A stretch of DNA of 64,000 nucleotides, from positions 14,350,479 to 14,414,478 of the forward strand of contig NC_092872.1 of assembly GCF_028372415.1 (NCBI RefSeq), in the 5' to 3' direction. Below the pieces are notes generated by a model. It had not been told where the DNA came from. It searched no databases and saw nothing but the letters and a program-made list of their open reading frames with translations. A program made the translations under genes and the position numbers. The first letter of the stretch is position 1. Each line of letters begins with the position of its first letter. This document shows positions 11,617 to 22,724 of this stretch, one piece after another. The DNA comes from Notamacropus eugenii. Taxonomy: Eukaryota > Chordata > Mammalia > Diprotodontia > Macropodidae.

Positions 11617-12439
11617 ATGCCTGCCTCTAAATAGTTTCCTTCACTGTAGAAAAAAGACTCAAGAAGAGTGCTTCTCCTCTCTGAAACTAATGGTAACTAG
11701 AGTTTGAGCTCTACATGAGACTGAGGAGATGTAAAGGTCCTAGCTGCATTTTCTCGTTTGAGTAGCTTTTTGTGGACATAGCAATTCTGAGATGGGCATT
11801 TCCAGTTTTGGAGGTAAACTTATGAGTCTGAGAAGTAGGAATTCTTGAGACCCTCAGTTAGAACTGCATGGAAAAAGAGGGAGTTTTCTGGAAGTATATC
11901 TTTCTCAGAGAAGTTGACCATTGACAGAAAGATAAGCCCAAGCAAGCCCTGATCTGACTTGCTAGAAGATATGGAAGTTGTTTGGATGGTGAAGAACTGA
12001 GATGAAACAGAAATACCTATTCCACCATCCCAGTAATTGTTCCTGTCTTAATATTTTAAGCATCACCCTTCCAGGGGAGTATAATAGGAGTTATGGATTA
12101 TTATATCATGTTTTAAGTCTTTGTCAAAGAGTGCTTATAAATCTTTTGTACTTTGTGTAAATTTCTTTGTCAATATCTGTCTTGCACATAGTCTACTTTG
12201 TACAAAAGAGCCTTTCCCTTAATGCGCCCTAGGGACCAGGCTCCTCTAGGACTGAACCAGTCTGTGCTTGAGATTAGAACTGGAGCCCTTTAGTGGGAAA
12301 GGGTGTTCCCAGCCACAATGGCTCAGTGGGATCTGTTTTTATACTTATGTCTACACAGAAACAAGCAAAATGACAATAAAGACAGGAAATATTAATTAAC
12401 CTTTTACAGTGATCATAGAAAAAATGACAAAATAATACC
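11617..12439. other. No recognisable feature
   Basis: AT-rich sequence with no exon-like or repeat-like signal that I can name. Confidence 0.4.
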
Positions 12440-12660
12440 AGTAGAGTAGTAGATGAAGTGTTGGGCCTGGAGTCAGCCAAACTTGAAATCAAACTCTGCC
12501 CGACACTTTACTAGCTATGTGACCATAGACAAGTCCCTTAAGCTATCTGTGTCTCAGTTTCCTCATCTCTAAAATGGGAAAACTAGCGAAAATGTCTGTC
12601 TCACAAGGTTATTGTGAGGGCAAAATAAGATGAAGTCTACAAAACACTTTGGAACCTAGA
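12440..12660 (+). repeat. MIR/CORE-SINE, sense
   Basis: 'tttactagctatgtgaccat', 'tcagtttcctcatctctaaa' and 'aaggttattgtgagggcaaa' are the sense MIR landmarks in order, ending near 'aaaacactttgg'. Confidence 0.8.
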
Positions 12661-12836
12661 AAGAAGGACATTTCACATAAGGGGTGGCTTTTTGAGTAGG
12701 ATGAGCAGGATATATTTAGAAATGAAAGAGATATAAAATATCTATTTTTTAAAACATTTTTCAGAAATATGGCAGCCCAGTCCCTCCTCATCAACTTCTC
12801 TTTTCATTGACACTCTCCATTCAAACAAACCTGTTT

Positions 12837-12920
12837 TTCTATATAGATTTCATTATCTTTCTCCTAGTTCTAGAAAGCAGTCCATCAACATGTAGGAATT
12901 TGTTTCATTACATTGTGCAT
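12837..12920. repeat. Local repeat, copy A
   Basis: This stretch, from 'tatatagatttcattatc' through 'tttgtttcattacattg', recurs with few differences at 14185-14262, 1.34 kb to the right and in the same orientation. I do not recognise the family. Confidence 0.75.
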
Positions 12921-13099
12921 AAGCATTGTGCCTTCTACAACATTCCCAGAGCCAGCTTGCTACACTGGTCCTTCCGAGCCATCAGGTACTCTGAGGGCTT
13001 TGTCTCCTACTGCTATCACCTCAAGTCTCCACTAGCTATGTTCCCACCCTCCCACTGTTATGGAAGCAGTGACTGGTGCCCTAATTCAATTTATGTACT

Positions 13100-13450
13100 T
13101 ATCTAAAAAAGTTTCTATTGATGTTTTTTGTTTTTGATTCACAATTTTCCTCAGTATTCCTCCCTTACCATCTCCCAGGAAGCCATCCCTTACAAGAAAT
13201 AGTATTTTTTAAAGACAAAAAAAGAAAAAGGAGAGGGGGAAAAAATCAGCATAATTGATCAAAAATTGATCAAAAAAATCTGAAAATATGTGCAGTGTGT
13301 AACATTCACAAACCTCCCACCTCTGTAAAGGGATAGGTTGGGAGAGTCTTCTCACATATCTTCTGAGCCATATTTGTTCGTTATAATTTTATAATATTCG
13401 TTTTTTACTTGTCTGGGTTGTTTTTTCCCTTTCACATTAATGCAGTCATT
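13100..13450 (-). repeat. Probable old L1 3' region, antisense
   Basis: T-rich start, 'cctcagtattcctcccttac' and A-rich middle resemble a heavily decayed antisense L1 3' UTR. A direct repeat 'attgatcaaaaattgatcaa' lies at about 13253. Confidence 0.35.
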
Positions 13451-14184
13451 TTGAATGTTGTTTTTCTTGACTCTGCTTACATTGCCCCAATTCCATTTAA
13501 CCCCTCATATTGGGTATCTTTTACAAAGAAATATTTGGTTTAAACATATAGAAGAGCAAAGTATCAACATTTTCCCCCACATCTCAGTCATACCCTCCCC
13601 TGTCTCTCCTTGGCAGGTAAGGGTGAGTGAAGAATAAGATTATAAGAGTTCCATTCTCATGTAGTGTTGATCCTACCAAGTTCATGTCTAGATTTAGCAT
13701 GACTACTGAATGAAGATTCATCTCAGCTTCCAAGGACCTGCCTGGTCCTGAAGGATACTCCCAACTTCTTGCTCCTTAGGGCACTGATGCTGCACTGGCT
13801 CTGGAACCCTCACTCTAGAAGGCTGGGATACCAAAGTACTTTCCAAACCTTTTGAACTCATCAATCAAAGAGGCTTTGCTCCTTTTGCCTACGAAGTTCC
13901 ATCTGAGATACTCTGCACATGGGGCAGACCTCCATTATACATATTTGCAACAAAGACTTTTCCTTCTTTTTTTTATTAGGGTTGGAAAAGAAGGGAGCCT
14001 ACCCCTCCAAAAAAGGAAAATAAAGAAAAGAATAAAGAAAAGAGGGTTATTGAGGGAGTCTTCTTTTTTCAGTGCTGAGAATAAAAGGGAAATTCAGAAA
14101 GAACATATACAGGATTGTTTTGAAAAGCTCCATGTAGTACTTGTATTTTTTTAAGCAAGACTGCATTTTCATGTTCTATATTTT

Positions 14185-14262
14185 CTATATAGATTTCATT
14201 ATCACTTCTCCTAGTTCTAGAAAGTAATCCATCAACGTGGAAATTTGTTTCATTACATTGTT
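14185..14262. repeat. Local repeat, copy B
   Basis: Second copy of the 12837-12920 sequence, same strand. Shared core: 'ctcctagttctagaaag' followed by 'atccatcaac'. Confidence 0.75.
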
Positions 14263-14484
14263 CTACTCTGTATATAAAAATGCCTATTTGCTAAATTCAG
14301 AATAAAAAAGAAAAAATAATCCATTAGTATTTTGTTTAGTATTACATTAAGTTTATAAGTTAATTTACAAGTAGTGGCATCTTACTATAGGGATCATCGA
14401 TGTTTAGAGGGCATCCTTTCAAATGGTTGTTTTTAATGTCTATCGAAACAGTTCTGAAAATGTCATTATAATTCCATAGATTTC

Positions 14485-14545
14485 CTCCCTTCTTCCCTCC
14501 TTTCCTTCCTTCCTTCCTTTTTTCCTTCCTTCTCTCCTTTCTTCA
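14485..14545. repeat. (CCTT)n-type simple repeat
   Basis: Imperfect run of CCTT and CTTT units. Confidence 0.9.
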
Positions 14546-14559
14546 CACCTTCTTTTATA

Positions 14560-14705
14560 TTTCACTGATGTGGAAATTTGTTTTGCTTGACTACACCTAT
14601 TTGTAATGGATTTTGTTTTTCTTGGCTTCTCAACGGATGGGAAGGAGGAGGTGAGAGAAAGAGAATTTGGAACTGAAAATAAAATGAAATTGAATTTAAA
14701 AAAGT
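14560..14705 (+). repeat. L1 3' terminus, sense
   Basis: 'gtggaaatttgttttgcttg', 'gattttgtttttcttggc' and the terminal 'gaactgaaaataaaatgaaa' mark the last ~145 bp of a marsupial L1. Confidence 0.8.
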
Positions 14706-16301
14706 GATATTCAAGAAAAGAGCCATTAGAGGGAAGCAGAGAGATCTTAAAAATTAAATAAATGTCATTGAAGAGGCCGAAATATCCCTACTTGTAAGTG
14801 ATATGATTCTGTGCCTAAGAAATGTCGGAGATTAAAAGACAACACAAAATAACTGAAAAAGAAACAACAGACTTTAAGAAGATAGTGGGACAGAACATGA
14901 AGCCACAAGAGCTACCTACGTTTTACATGAAAACTACAAAAATTTTCCCCTAATTTCCTGTTTCTCTTCTAATTTTAGCTGCATTTATCCCTATCTATGT
15001 TACCAGTTAATTCCACAGGGAGTTATTACTTGGGACCAACAGATTTTCAAGATCTCCTAGAATGTCAGAGTTGCAGAGACATTTATAGGCCATCTGGTAC
15101 AACCCCTTAATGTTTTCTTGCCCCATTACTCATGGTAACATACCCTCAATCTTCCCGGAGGAGAGAAAAAAATATTCTGGATGTATTAGAATGAAGATAG
15201 ATCTGCTCTTGAATCTCATGCTAAGCCTTCTAAAACTGGGCTTAAGGCAACACTGGGAGAGGTTGCTTATTCCCTGCCCTCTCTTTCATCCTTCTCACTA
15301 TCCTTTCTCCCTCCCTAACATCTTCATTCACCCTCATCTCTCCCCAGTCTCTCATCCCATCCCCCTGCGCATTTGTTACACTTTGCTCTTTATCAGAGTT
15401 AGATGGGGAGTATGTTTGGTTCCTGACTAGGAAGTGAGACTAAGTCTCACAGAGGCAATTTGTACCATGTCCACCTCCCATCCCAGGGGTGACATTCCTC
15501 AACATGGCAAGCCCAACAAGTCATGCTTGTTGAGTCAATCTGAGTGAATCAAAACTTCTCCAACTGTGAAATATGCCCACAGTCACAATTTTGACGTAAT
15601 ACTTCCTAATGACTTGAGCCCTGCTCTTTAGAGGGCCAAGGATCCCCAAATTCCTGTCACCATCTGGTCCTGACCTCTCTGATGGCCCTTAGAGTTGCCC
15701 CCTCCTGGCCTGGTCTCTGATCTAATCACCAGGGACAGACACTTTTTACCCAAAAAAGATCAGGACAGAAATAATTAGATCAAGAGGCAATGAGATGGCA
15801 AGACTGAGAGGCTGAGTTGTTGTGGTTCAGCTGGGTCTGGTTAGTTCCCCCCTCCCCTTGGATCTGGTGCAGTGGAAACTTGGCTCTACACCCATGTGGG
15901 TGGGGGTGGGAGTTTCCATGAAACTCTGAAAGACCAAATAGACACACTGGCCAGGCTATCCCAGTCCCCCCAGGATGAGATGATTCACCTTTGGGAAGCA
16001 GGAGATGATACTTCCAGAACTGACCCTATGACTGAGCATTTGTCTCTTCAGCCCACACTCCCCTTGTTCACTCACAAAATGCTGATGGTGGTGGGGGTGA
16101 GAGGGCCAGCATGGGGTAATGTACCAGAAAAGTTAACATATTTTCTTCCTCTTAGCTCTCAGAAGGGATATACCTCCTGGGGATCACTGAAGCTGCTGTT
16201 CTCAAAGAAACCCCCAAATTGTTGGGCAAGCAGGGTATGCATACGTACTTAGCCATATGGGAGAATAGCCAAGGAAAGGATAGAGGAGGCAATACTGAAT
16301 C
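14706..16301. other. Upstream flank of UCN2; no COL7A1 exon recognised
   Basis: Largely unique DNA. In human the 3' end of COL7A1 lies close upstream of UCN2, so I looked for collagen Gly-X-Y coding and for the six-Cys Kunitz domain that ends collagen VII and saw neither. A 126-codon frame at 15872-16252 resembles nothing I know. Confidence 0.45.
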
Positions 16302-16310
16302 TACACACAC

Positions 16311-16357
<47 letters not shown>
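16302..16357. repeat. (AC)n microsatellite
   Basis: About 56 bp of AC repeats broken once near the left end. It lies 1.2 kb upstream of the UCN2 coding exon. Confidence 0.98.
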
Positions 16358-16363
<6 letters not shown>

Positions 16364-17250
16364 GGAAACAGAAGTAACAGAAGTTCGGAATTGAGCCCAG
16401 AAAGATTATCTCCTCCATGATCTCACATGGCCTTGTCATGCCAGCCTGCTTTTACTTCCACAAGGTCCCTCCAGGATCCACTCATCCTCACACTTCAAGT
16501 GAGTAAGGGTAGCTGTGCATCTATTGGCTTCCTTCTCCTTCCTCCTTGCCAGGAGGCCCAGGGCATGCCTCCTATTCCCAATGTTCTTAGGTCCTGGCTC
16601 CCCAGTTCTAACTATGGTCACTTTTCCTCCCAGGATGGTCAGCGTTCTCTATGCCTAGGATCTTATCAGTATCTCCTTCAACCCTAGGTCAAAACAATTC
16701 ATTCTTTAACCTCAAAATCAAAGGTATTAGGAAGAGAATGACCCTTAATTGCCCCCTTTCGCTGTACCCCACCACTCCCCTTCCCAGACAAAGATGTAAA
16801 GGCATAGGTACTGCCCTGCTCTGGGATTAGGGGAAGATGATGATGAGGTCTGAGTCATATTCGGAGGAGGGGGAAGGTCTGCTGCCTGAGTTCCTGGAAA
16901 TGCCCACTCACCCAGTGCCCACATAGCTGGGGTCATAACCTCTTCCCTACCAGACCCCCCCATATTACATGGCCCCCCATGGTCTGAATTCTGAGGGAGA
17001 TATAGGGATCAAGTTCTAGTGAAGCACAGAAAAGCTGGAACAAGTTCTGAGACCCCAGTGCTCTGGAAATGTTCATATACCAGTACTCTTCTTTATCTGT
17101 ATCTCCCAGAGACAACGGGATCAGCATCAGGTCCAAGATATCCACCAAGGCAGACCAAGAATTGGAATCACCTTTGGGATCTGCTCATAGGAAGAAGGTG
17201 AAGCTTCCTGGCTGTCCTAAGGCACCTGGGGAATTAAGTGGAAAGAGGAC

Positions 17251-17382
17251 TAGTATGCCTTTTTGAACTCTGACCTATAACAGGGTGAGGGGAGGGGAAA
17301 GAAGTAGGGTTAGTGCTAATTCTTAGAGGGAAGACCAGAAGGTATGGTGAGTGGAGAAGGAGAGGATGGGTCTCTATGTGTC
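17251..17382. repeat. Direct repeat left of the UCN2 coding exon
   Basis: It shares 'gtagggttagtgc' and 'aaggtatggtg' plus flanking matches with 18081-18202. The two copies bracket the UCN2 coding exon, 830 bp apart and in the same orientation. This copy would lie in the UCN2 5' intron or upstream exon; neither boundary can be fixed from sequence alone. Confidence 0.75.
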
Positions 17383-17447
17383 CACTTATCTGTGTCTCTG
17401 ATTCTTCTGGTGTCTCAATCTCTTTGTCCTTAATCTCTAAAAATGTG

Positions 17448-17450
<3 letters not shown>

Positions 17451-17505
<55 letters not shown>
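17451..17505. repeat. (TC)n microsatellite before the UCN2 coding exon
   Basis: About 55 bp of uninterrupted TC, 90 bp upstream of the coding exon and probably within the intron before it. The antisense Arg-Glu frames it makes (17234-17643) are not genes. Confidence 0.97.
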
Positions 17506-17508
<3 letters not shown>

Positions 17509-17560
17509 CTTGAATCCTAGGATTGGATACTGAATTGCCCAATGAGTCTGTTCTGAGCTT

Positions 17561-17579
17561 TTATTTCCTCTCTTAGCAG
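17561..17579 (+). other. Likely splice acceptor of the UCN2 coding exon
   Basis: A pyrimidine-rich tract runs into 'tcttagcag', giving two possible AGs (ending 17576 or 17579), 16-19 bp before the ATG. In other mammals UCN2 has a non-coding first exon and one coding exon, so an acceptor here is expected. The matching exon 1 could not be located with confidence. Confidence 0.6.
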
Positions 17580-17595
17580 ACTGCCCTCCTGGACA

Positions 17596-17940
17596 ATGAT
17601 GCAGCTGACCCTGATGATGCTGGTGATCCTTGTAATAAATCAAGGTCTAACCTGGAATCTGACTACAGAGGAACCCCCTGCTTCTCTCCCTACAGCCTCT
17701 CACCAGCCCCAGTCCTCTGGGGAAGACTATCTTGTAGAAAGCAGAGCCCAGGAACCCCTTGGTCAAAGGACTGCAAGGAAACCAATCTCTGCGCTCTCCA
17801 CCTGCTGCCGAGGAGCCCGGCTCACCCTCTCCCTGGATATCCCCACAGGTCTCCTACAGATCTTGATAGAGCAGGCCAGAGCTGAAGCCTACAGGGCCCA
17901 AGCAGCTCTCAACGCTCAAATTCTGTCACAGGTTGGCTGA
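17596..17940 (+). CDS. UCN2: Urocortin 2 precursor (complete coding sequence)
   Basis: Encodes a 114-residue secreted precursor of the CRF peptide family; urocortin 2 acts on CRF receptor 2. Residues 1 to about 19 form a signal peptide (MMQLTLMMLVILVINQGLT). A variable propeptide follows, and the mature 38-residue peptide spans residues 76-113 (17821-17934). It begins LTLSLDIPTGLLQILIEQAR, matching the human LSLDVPIGLLQILLEQAR motif, and ends QILSQV. Cleavage is expected after Arg75 (in RGAR). The single Gly114 before the stop is the amide donor. Human UCN2 has two more residues (His-Cys) after that Gly. The start is the first of two adjacent ATGs, just after a splice acceptor. The position upstream of PFKFB4 on the same strand matches human 3p21.31. 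No canonical AATAAA was seen in the next 300 bp. Confidence 0.95.
   Translation: MMQLTLMMLVILVINQGLTWNLTTEEPPASLPTASHQPQSSGEDYLVESRAQEPLGQRTARKPISALSTCCRGARLTLSLDIPTGLLQILIEQARAEAYRAQAALNAQILSQVG
17821..17934 (+). other. UCN2: Mature urocortin 2 peptide region
   Basis: 38 codons, the same length as human urocortin 2. The N-terminal receptor-activating block and the amphipathic helix are kept. Differences from human include Thr for Ile in the P-x-G-LL motif and Tyr in the helix. The peptide is expected to be amidated on Val38. Confidence 0.85.
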
Positions 17941-18080
17941 AGGTGATGCTCCTTGAAGGAAGAGAATGAGACAGCCTTCTGTGGATAGTTCTATATGTGA
18001 TATAGCCTCCTGTGGCCAGTTTTCTATATGAGTATGGACTTAAGTAAACAATATCACACATGACCTTATATGGGCAAGAT

Positions 18081-18202
18081 TATTATGCTTTTTTGATCTC
18101 TGACCTTTTACTCAGGTGGGGACAGGAGTAGGGTTAGTGCCAATTTTGGGAAAGAAGGTATGGTGTGGTGTGATAAGAAGGTGAAGGAGCGTCTCTGTGT
18201 GT
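18081..18202. repeat. Direct repeat right of the UCN2 coding exon
   Basis: Diverged second copy of 17251-17382, starting 140 bp after the UCN2 stop. Shared blocks are 'ctctgacct', 'gtagggttagtgc' and 'aaggtatggtg'. Confidence 0.75.
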
Positions 18203-18489
18203 AGTAGTGCTTTATAACCCATAACCCAGTGCTTCATACGGACTTGACCCAGTGGACCCCTTCTCCCCTCCCCCTTCCCTTTATGTTGTACCCTCTGTTT
18301 TTACTTCCATGGGACCTAGGAGGGGAAGGAGGGAAGAGAAGGACATTCTCCATCCTTTGCCCTATCAAAGGAAATGGCAAGTCTCGTCTTGTCTCCTTGT
18401 GTCTCTCCTCTGTCCTCTAGCCCATGAGTCATGAGTATGCATCTATATGAGTATGTGACTGATATTTCACCATTCTATACCTCCTACAC

Positions 18490-19115
18490 GCTCATGATTG
18501 TCCTCATGGAATCGCAGAACTTTAAAGAGATTACAGAGAAAAGTCCAACTCCTAAAGCAATTTCTTCTAGTTACCAACCAAAGCTCAGCCGGCCTTTGTT
18601 TGTAAATCTCCAGCGATGGGAAACTCATCCAGTCCTGAGACAACTTATTTCCCCTTTGGACAGTTCTAGTTGTTAGAGAGATCTTCCTTTACATCAATCC
18701 TAAATTTACCGTTCTATAATTTTCTATCCATTGCTCTGAGTTCTGTTCTCTGGGGTCAAGAAGAACAAACCTACCCCCACCAATGTGATTCACCCCTAAA
18801 TTTTTTCTCTGCAAAGTAAATGTTTTGTCAACTGATCCTTGTATGGGATAATGTTGAAACCCTTCATTATCCTGAGAACTCTATTCTGGATTCTTCTCAG
18901 CTTGTCCAATTCCTTCCCAAGGTCCCCAGAACTCAACACCATACTCCAGATTTGATCTAACCAAGACAGGGAAAAGTAGGACTCTTGCTCCCTGGACACT
19001 ATCCCTCTTGTAAAATGACAATATCGCCTTCATTTTTGTGGGTTGTCTTGTCACACTATTGACTTTTACATTTAGTTGCAGTCCATTAAAATCCCACAGC
19101 TCTTTTTTTTTCATG
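18490..19115 (-). repeat. L3/CR1-type LINE, antisense
   Basis: The minus strand carries a decayed CR1-like reverse-transcriptase C-terminal stretch (RSNLEYGVEFWGP). The plus strand has CR1-type antisense phrases such as 'ccccagaactcaacaccata' and 'ccagatttgatctaacca'. The copy at 25270-25665 shares its right-hand part. Confidence 0.65.
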
Positions 19116-19854
19116 TGAACTACTATCTCCCCGCCCCCCCCATATACTCAAGTTTGGTTTTTTGAATGCAAATACCAAATTTTACATTTCTATTTATTAA
19201 ATTTCTTCCTATTAGATTTAGCCCATTTCTAAAATGGAAACGTACAATGTGGGGGAAATGACCCTCCCATAGATTACATTTACAAGTGCTTTGGAATCCT
19301 CCATTAAATTCGAACAATATTGTTATCATAGCTGGGAAACGCAGGCTTTCTTTACGGGTGTAATCCCTTTTGAGAAGCTATTTTCCCAACCCACAGGAGT
19401 CTCTGAAGACTTGGGGAGAGCAGACCTGTTACCTTTTCCATGAGCAGGTTATTGATCCATGCCTCATGATCCCTGTTCTTCACTCTGACCCAGTCACCAA
19501 AGGAGATCCAATAGATTCTGGCTTCTGACCAAGATTTCAACAAACTCTTCCACTTTTTCTCAGATCAAGTCCTCAGATGATCTATATTTCCTCTGTCTTT
19601 GCTAAGCCCTCAGAGTAACTTCTATGCAAAACTCTGATCTGACAGACCTTCAGAGAAACCCCTATAATCCCTCTGCTCTGATCAGAAGAGCTCTTATATA
19701 ACCTATGCCGTTGTCAAGTCCTTAGAGGAAATTATATTTCTTTTGCTTTGACTGACTCCAAGCATTTCCTGTGACTGTAGTAGCCCCCGAAGGAAGGAAT
19801 ATTGAAAAGAATCACAAATTCTCTTTTTCCCCCGAGAAGTAGAATATTAAGAAC
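19116..19854. other. No recognisable feature
   Basis: No gene or repeat is recognised beyond the L3 end. Confidence 0.4.
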
Positions 19855-20075
19855 AGGGGATCCTAATCCTTTTTGGGTCACAGACCCCTTTGAGAGTCTG
19901 GTAAAGTCCATGAATCCCTTCTTAAAATAATTAAATAAAATGCTAAACTTTAGTTAGAGATGAATGAAAATTAAGTTTATATGTATATATATGTACACAT
20001 ACATATTTTACTCATCCAGCTTCATAGATTTCCCTTTAATCTCTCCATGAACCCTGGGTTAACAATTCTTGTTCT
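19855..20075 (+). repeat. hAT-type (Charlie-like) DNA transposon
   Basis: 'gggtcacagacccctttgag' near the left end and 'catgaaccctgggttaac' near the right match the ends of a small marsupial hAT element. A related copy is at 28870-29090. Confidence 0.65.
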
Positions 20076-20399
20076 AAAAAAAGGGGGATTCTAACTCGGA
20101 TGCAGGAAGGGGATACAAATATGTAGCAATAAATGATGTTTCCGTGTCTATTTGTTTCAATGTTCCTCTGACCAGTTGTTAGAAAATTTCCATGTTTGGA
20201 ATGGAAACTGAGCTGGGAGCCTAGCAGAAGGCTGTCATGGCAGTGATAGATGAATTGTCCCCGCCACTCCTTTGGCCTTGTTTCCTACTAGGCCTTATAT
20301 ATGAAGGAGGGTTTCTGAGATGAGACATTAGAACTGGTCCAACATCACCAACTGCCCCTTGGACAGCTTGAATTGGATGTTCTGCAGGTGTCTGAAACT

Positions 20400-21510
20400 C
20401 AACATATTCAAAGAAGATCATGTTATTTTCCCTCCTGAACTGTTTCCTATTTCCAACTTAAATATGACTGTCAAGGGAGCCAGCATCCTTTCAGTCAATG
20501 TCTTCAAACTGACTGTCTTCAACTGCTCACTTCCACTCACCCCACATATCTATCTAGTCTGTTATCAATTTTTGTTGTTTCTACCTTCACAAAATGACTC
20601 ATATATGTTTCCTTCTGTTTGCCCTAGTACAGGCCTTCAATCCTCCAGCCTGGATTATGGCAATAACCTTTAAATCTTCCTGCCACAAGTCTCTCTCCAC
20701 ATCAATCAATCCTCCACTTATCTGCCAAAGGGATTTTCTTAAGTGCAGGTCTCACCACATCATTCTCCCTGCCTTCTTCCCTGACACACATTAAGTTCCA
20801 ATGGCCTCCTATTACATCCAGATTCAAATATAAAGTTTGGCATTTAAAACTCTTCATGACCTGGCAGTAGTGTCAAACTCAAATAGAACTCATGGCTAAA
20901 CCATAAATGGGCAAAGCGCTAGACCTGGAGTCAGGAAAACTCATCTTCCTGAGGTCAAGTCTGGCCTCAGACACCTACTAGCTGTGTGATCCTGGGCAAG
21001 TCACGCTACTCTGTTTACCCCAGTTTCCTTATCTATAAAATGAGCTGGAGAAAGAAATGGCAAACTACTCCAGTATCTTTACCAAGAAAACCCCAAATGG
21101 GGTCACAAAGAGTCAGACATGACTGAAACTACCAAACAATAAAAAGATCCATACTGGTCACATATTGACTTAAAAGCCACAAATTAACATTATCTATATT
21201 TTATTGTATTTTTATTTATTTTTGAAAATATCTCCCAGTTATATTTTAACCCATTTCACCCCATTCAGGAGTGTTGTGGGCTACATGTTTAACACCTCTG
21301 CTCTCCAGACCTTTCTAGATCCCTCCAGCTGTTGGTGCCACCCCTTGAACATTATTTTCCATCTATGTTGCATATATATTGTAGCACACGATTATTGATA
21401 TGTTGTGTCCTCCCTTAGGATGTGAACTCTGAGGCCCAGTTTTGCCTTTATTTGTATGCCCATTTTAGGAAGTTTTTAATAAAGGCTCATTGATTAATGT
21501 GTTGATTGGT
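20400..21510 (+). repeat. L2 LINE, sense, split by a SINE
   Basis: Sense L2 ORF remnant and 3' UTR: 'tctgccaaagggattttctt', 'caggtctcaccacatcattc', 'ccaatggcctcctattacat', then, after the SINE, 'aggatgtgaactctgaggcc' and the terminal 'ggctcattgattaatgtg'. No intact ORF remains. Confidence 0.75.
20905..21140 (+). mobile_element. Marsupial SINE, sense, nested in L2
   Basis: 'gcaaagcgctagacctggag', 'actagctgtgtgatcctggg', 'tccttatctataaaatgagc' and a tail with 'cacaaagagtcagacatgac'. It interrupts the L2 and is therefore younger. Confidence 0.88.
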
Positions 21511-21964
21511 GAGAAAAAAGCATCCTCCCTCTCTTCCATAAAGTATCTCTCTTATCCCAACATCTTGCCACTTGATGGATCTTACACATACTCATGAACT
21601 CAACCTCAGGCACAGTCACCTAAAATTATACTTTCACACAGTTGCAGTCATAGTTACATGCAGTCACAATCACATTTAAACCTATGGGGCCTACTCACAG
21701 GTGGAACCTGAGATCAGGAAAGAGACTGGCCTCTGCCTCCTCCTAGGGTCTCTGTATGGGATGCTCAACCCAAGATGGGCTGACTCCAGAGAGATAGCTA
21801 GCATTTATATTGTCCTTTACAGATATAATTGCATTCAACCCTTACAATGACCCTGTTGCATGCCTGGACATTGCAATAAATAATCTTTTGATTGATTTCC
21901 CTGCCTCAACTCTTTCCCTTCTGCAGCCAGTCCTCCACTCAGCTGTCAGAATGATTGTTTGAAA

Positions 21965-22583
21965 TAGAGGGTCAGATTTATAGCAGCTCTTTCCAGCCAA
22001 GAACTGGAAATCAAGGGGATGCCCATCAATTGGGGAATGACTGAACAAGCTGTAGTATATGAATGTAATGGAATACTATTGTGCTATAAGAAATGACAAA
22101 CAGGAGGACTTCAGAAAAAGCTGGACAGACTTATGTGAACTAATGCTGAGTGAAGTGAGCAGAACCAGAAAAACATTATACACAATAATAGCCACAGTGT
22201 GCGAGGACTGTTTTTGACAGACTTAGCCCTTCACAGCAATGCAAGGACCTAAAACATTTCCAAAGGACTCGATGCCAAAATGCCATCCACATCCAGAGAA
22301 AGAACTATGGAGTTGGAACGCAGAATGACACAGACTAATTTTCTCTCGTGTTATGTTTTAATTTGTTTTACTTTTCTCATGGTTTCTCCCCTTCGTTTTA
22401 ATTCTTCTATGCAACTAATGTGAAAATGTGTTTAATAGAAATGTATGTATAGAGCCCATCTAAGATTGCATGCTGTCTTGGGGAGAGAAGAGAGAGGGAG
22501 GAGAAGAAAATTTGGAACTTATGGAAGTGATTGTTGAAAACTGAAAACAAATAAATTAACAAATTTGAAAAAAATAAAAAAGT
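21965..22583 (+). mobile_element. 5'-truncated L1, sense
   Basis: The end of ORF2 and the 3' UTR of a marsupial L1: 'tggggaatgactgaacaagc', 'gtgaagtgagcagaaccag', 'ccacatccagagaaagaac', then an A-rich tail. It is related to the antisense copy at 35439-36213. Confidence 0.88.
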
Positions 22584-22724
22584 GTAATTGACATGGGTTC
22601 CCAATCATAGCTCATTATGAATAAAAACAAAATCTAATCAAAGCTCAAACATGAAATATTTATAAAAAGGTATCTAAATAAATATAAAATAAAAATACAT
22701 CATTATCAATCAATAAATACAAGG

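Noticed and set aside
15872..16252. 126-codon frame before UCN2 as a COL7A1 or new gene exon
   Set aside because: No collagen or Kunitz pattern, no clear splice pair, and no recognisable family.
16152..16439. Antisense frame with a Cys-Val repeat
   Set aside because: It is the (AC)n microsatellite read in frame.
17234..17643. Antisense frames with Arg-Glu repeats and sense Ser-Leu repeats
   Set aside because: They arise from the (TC)n tract next to UCN2; the real gene is on the + strand at 17596.
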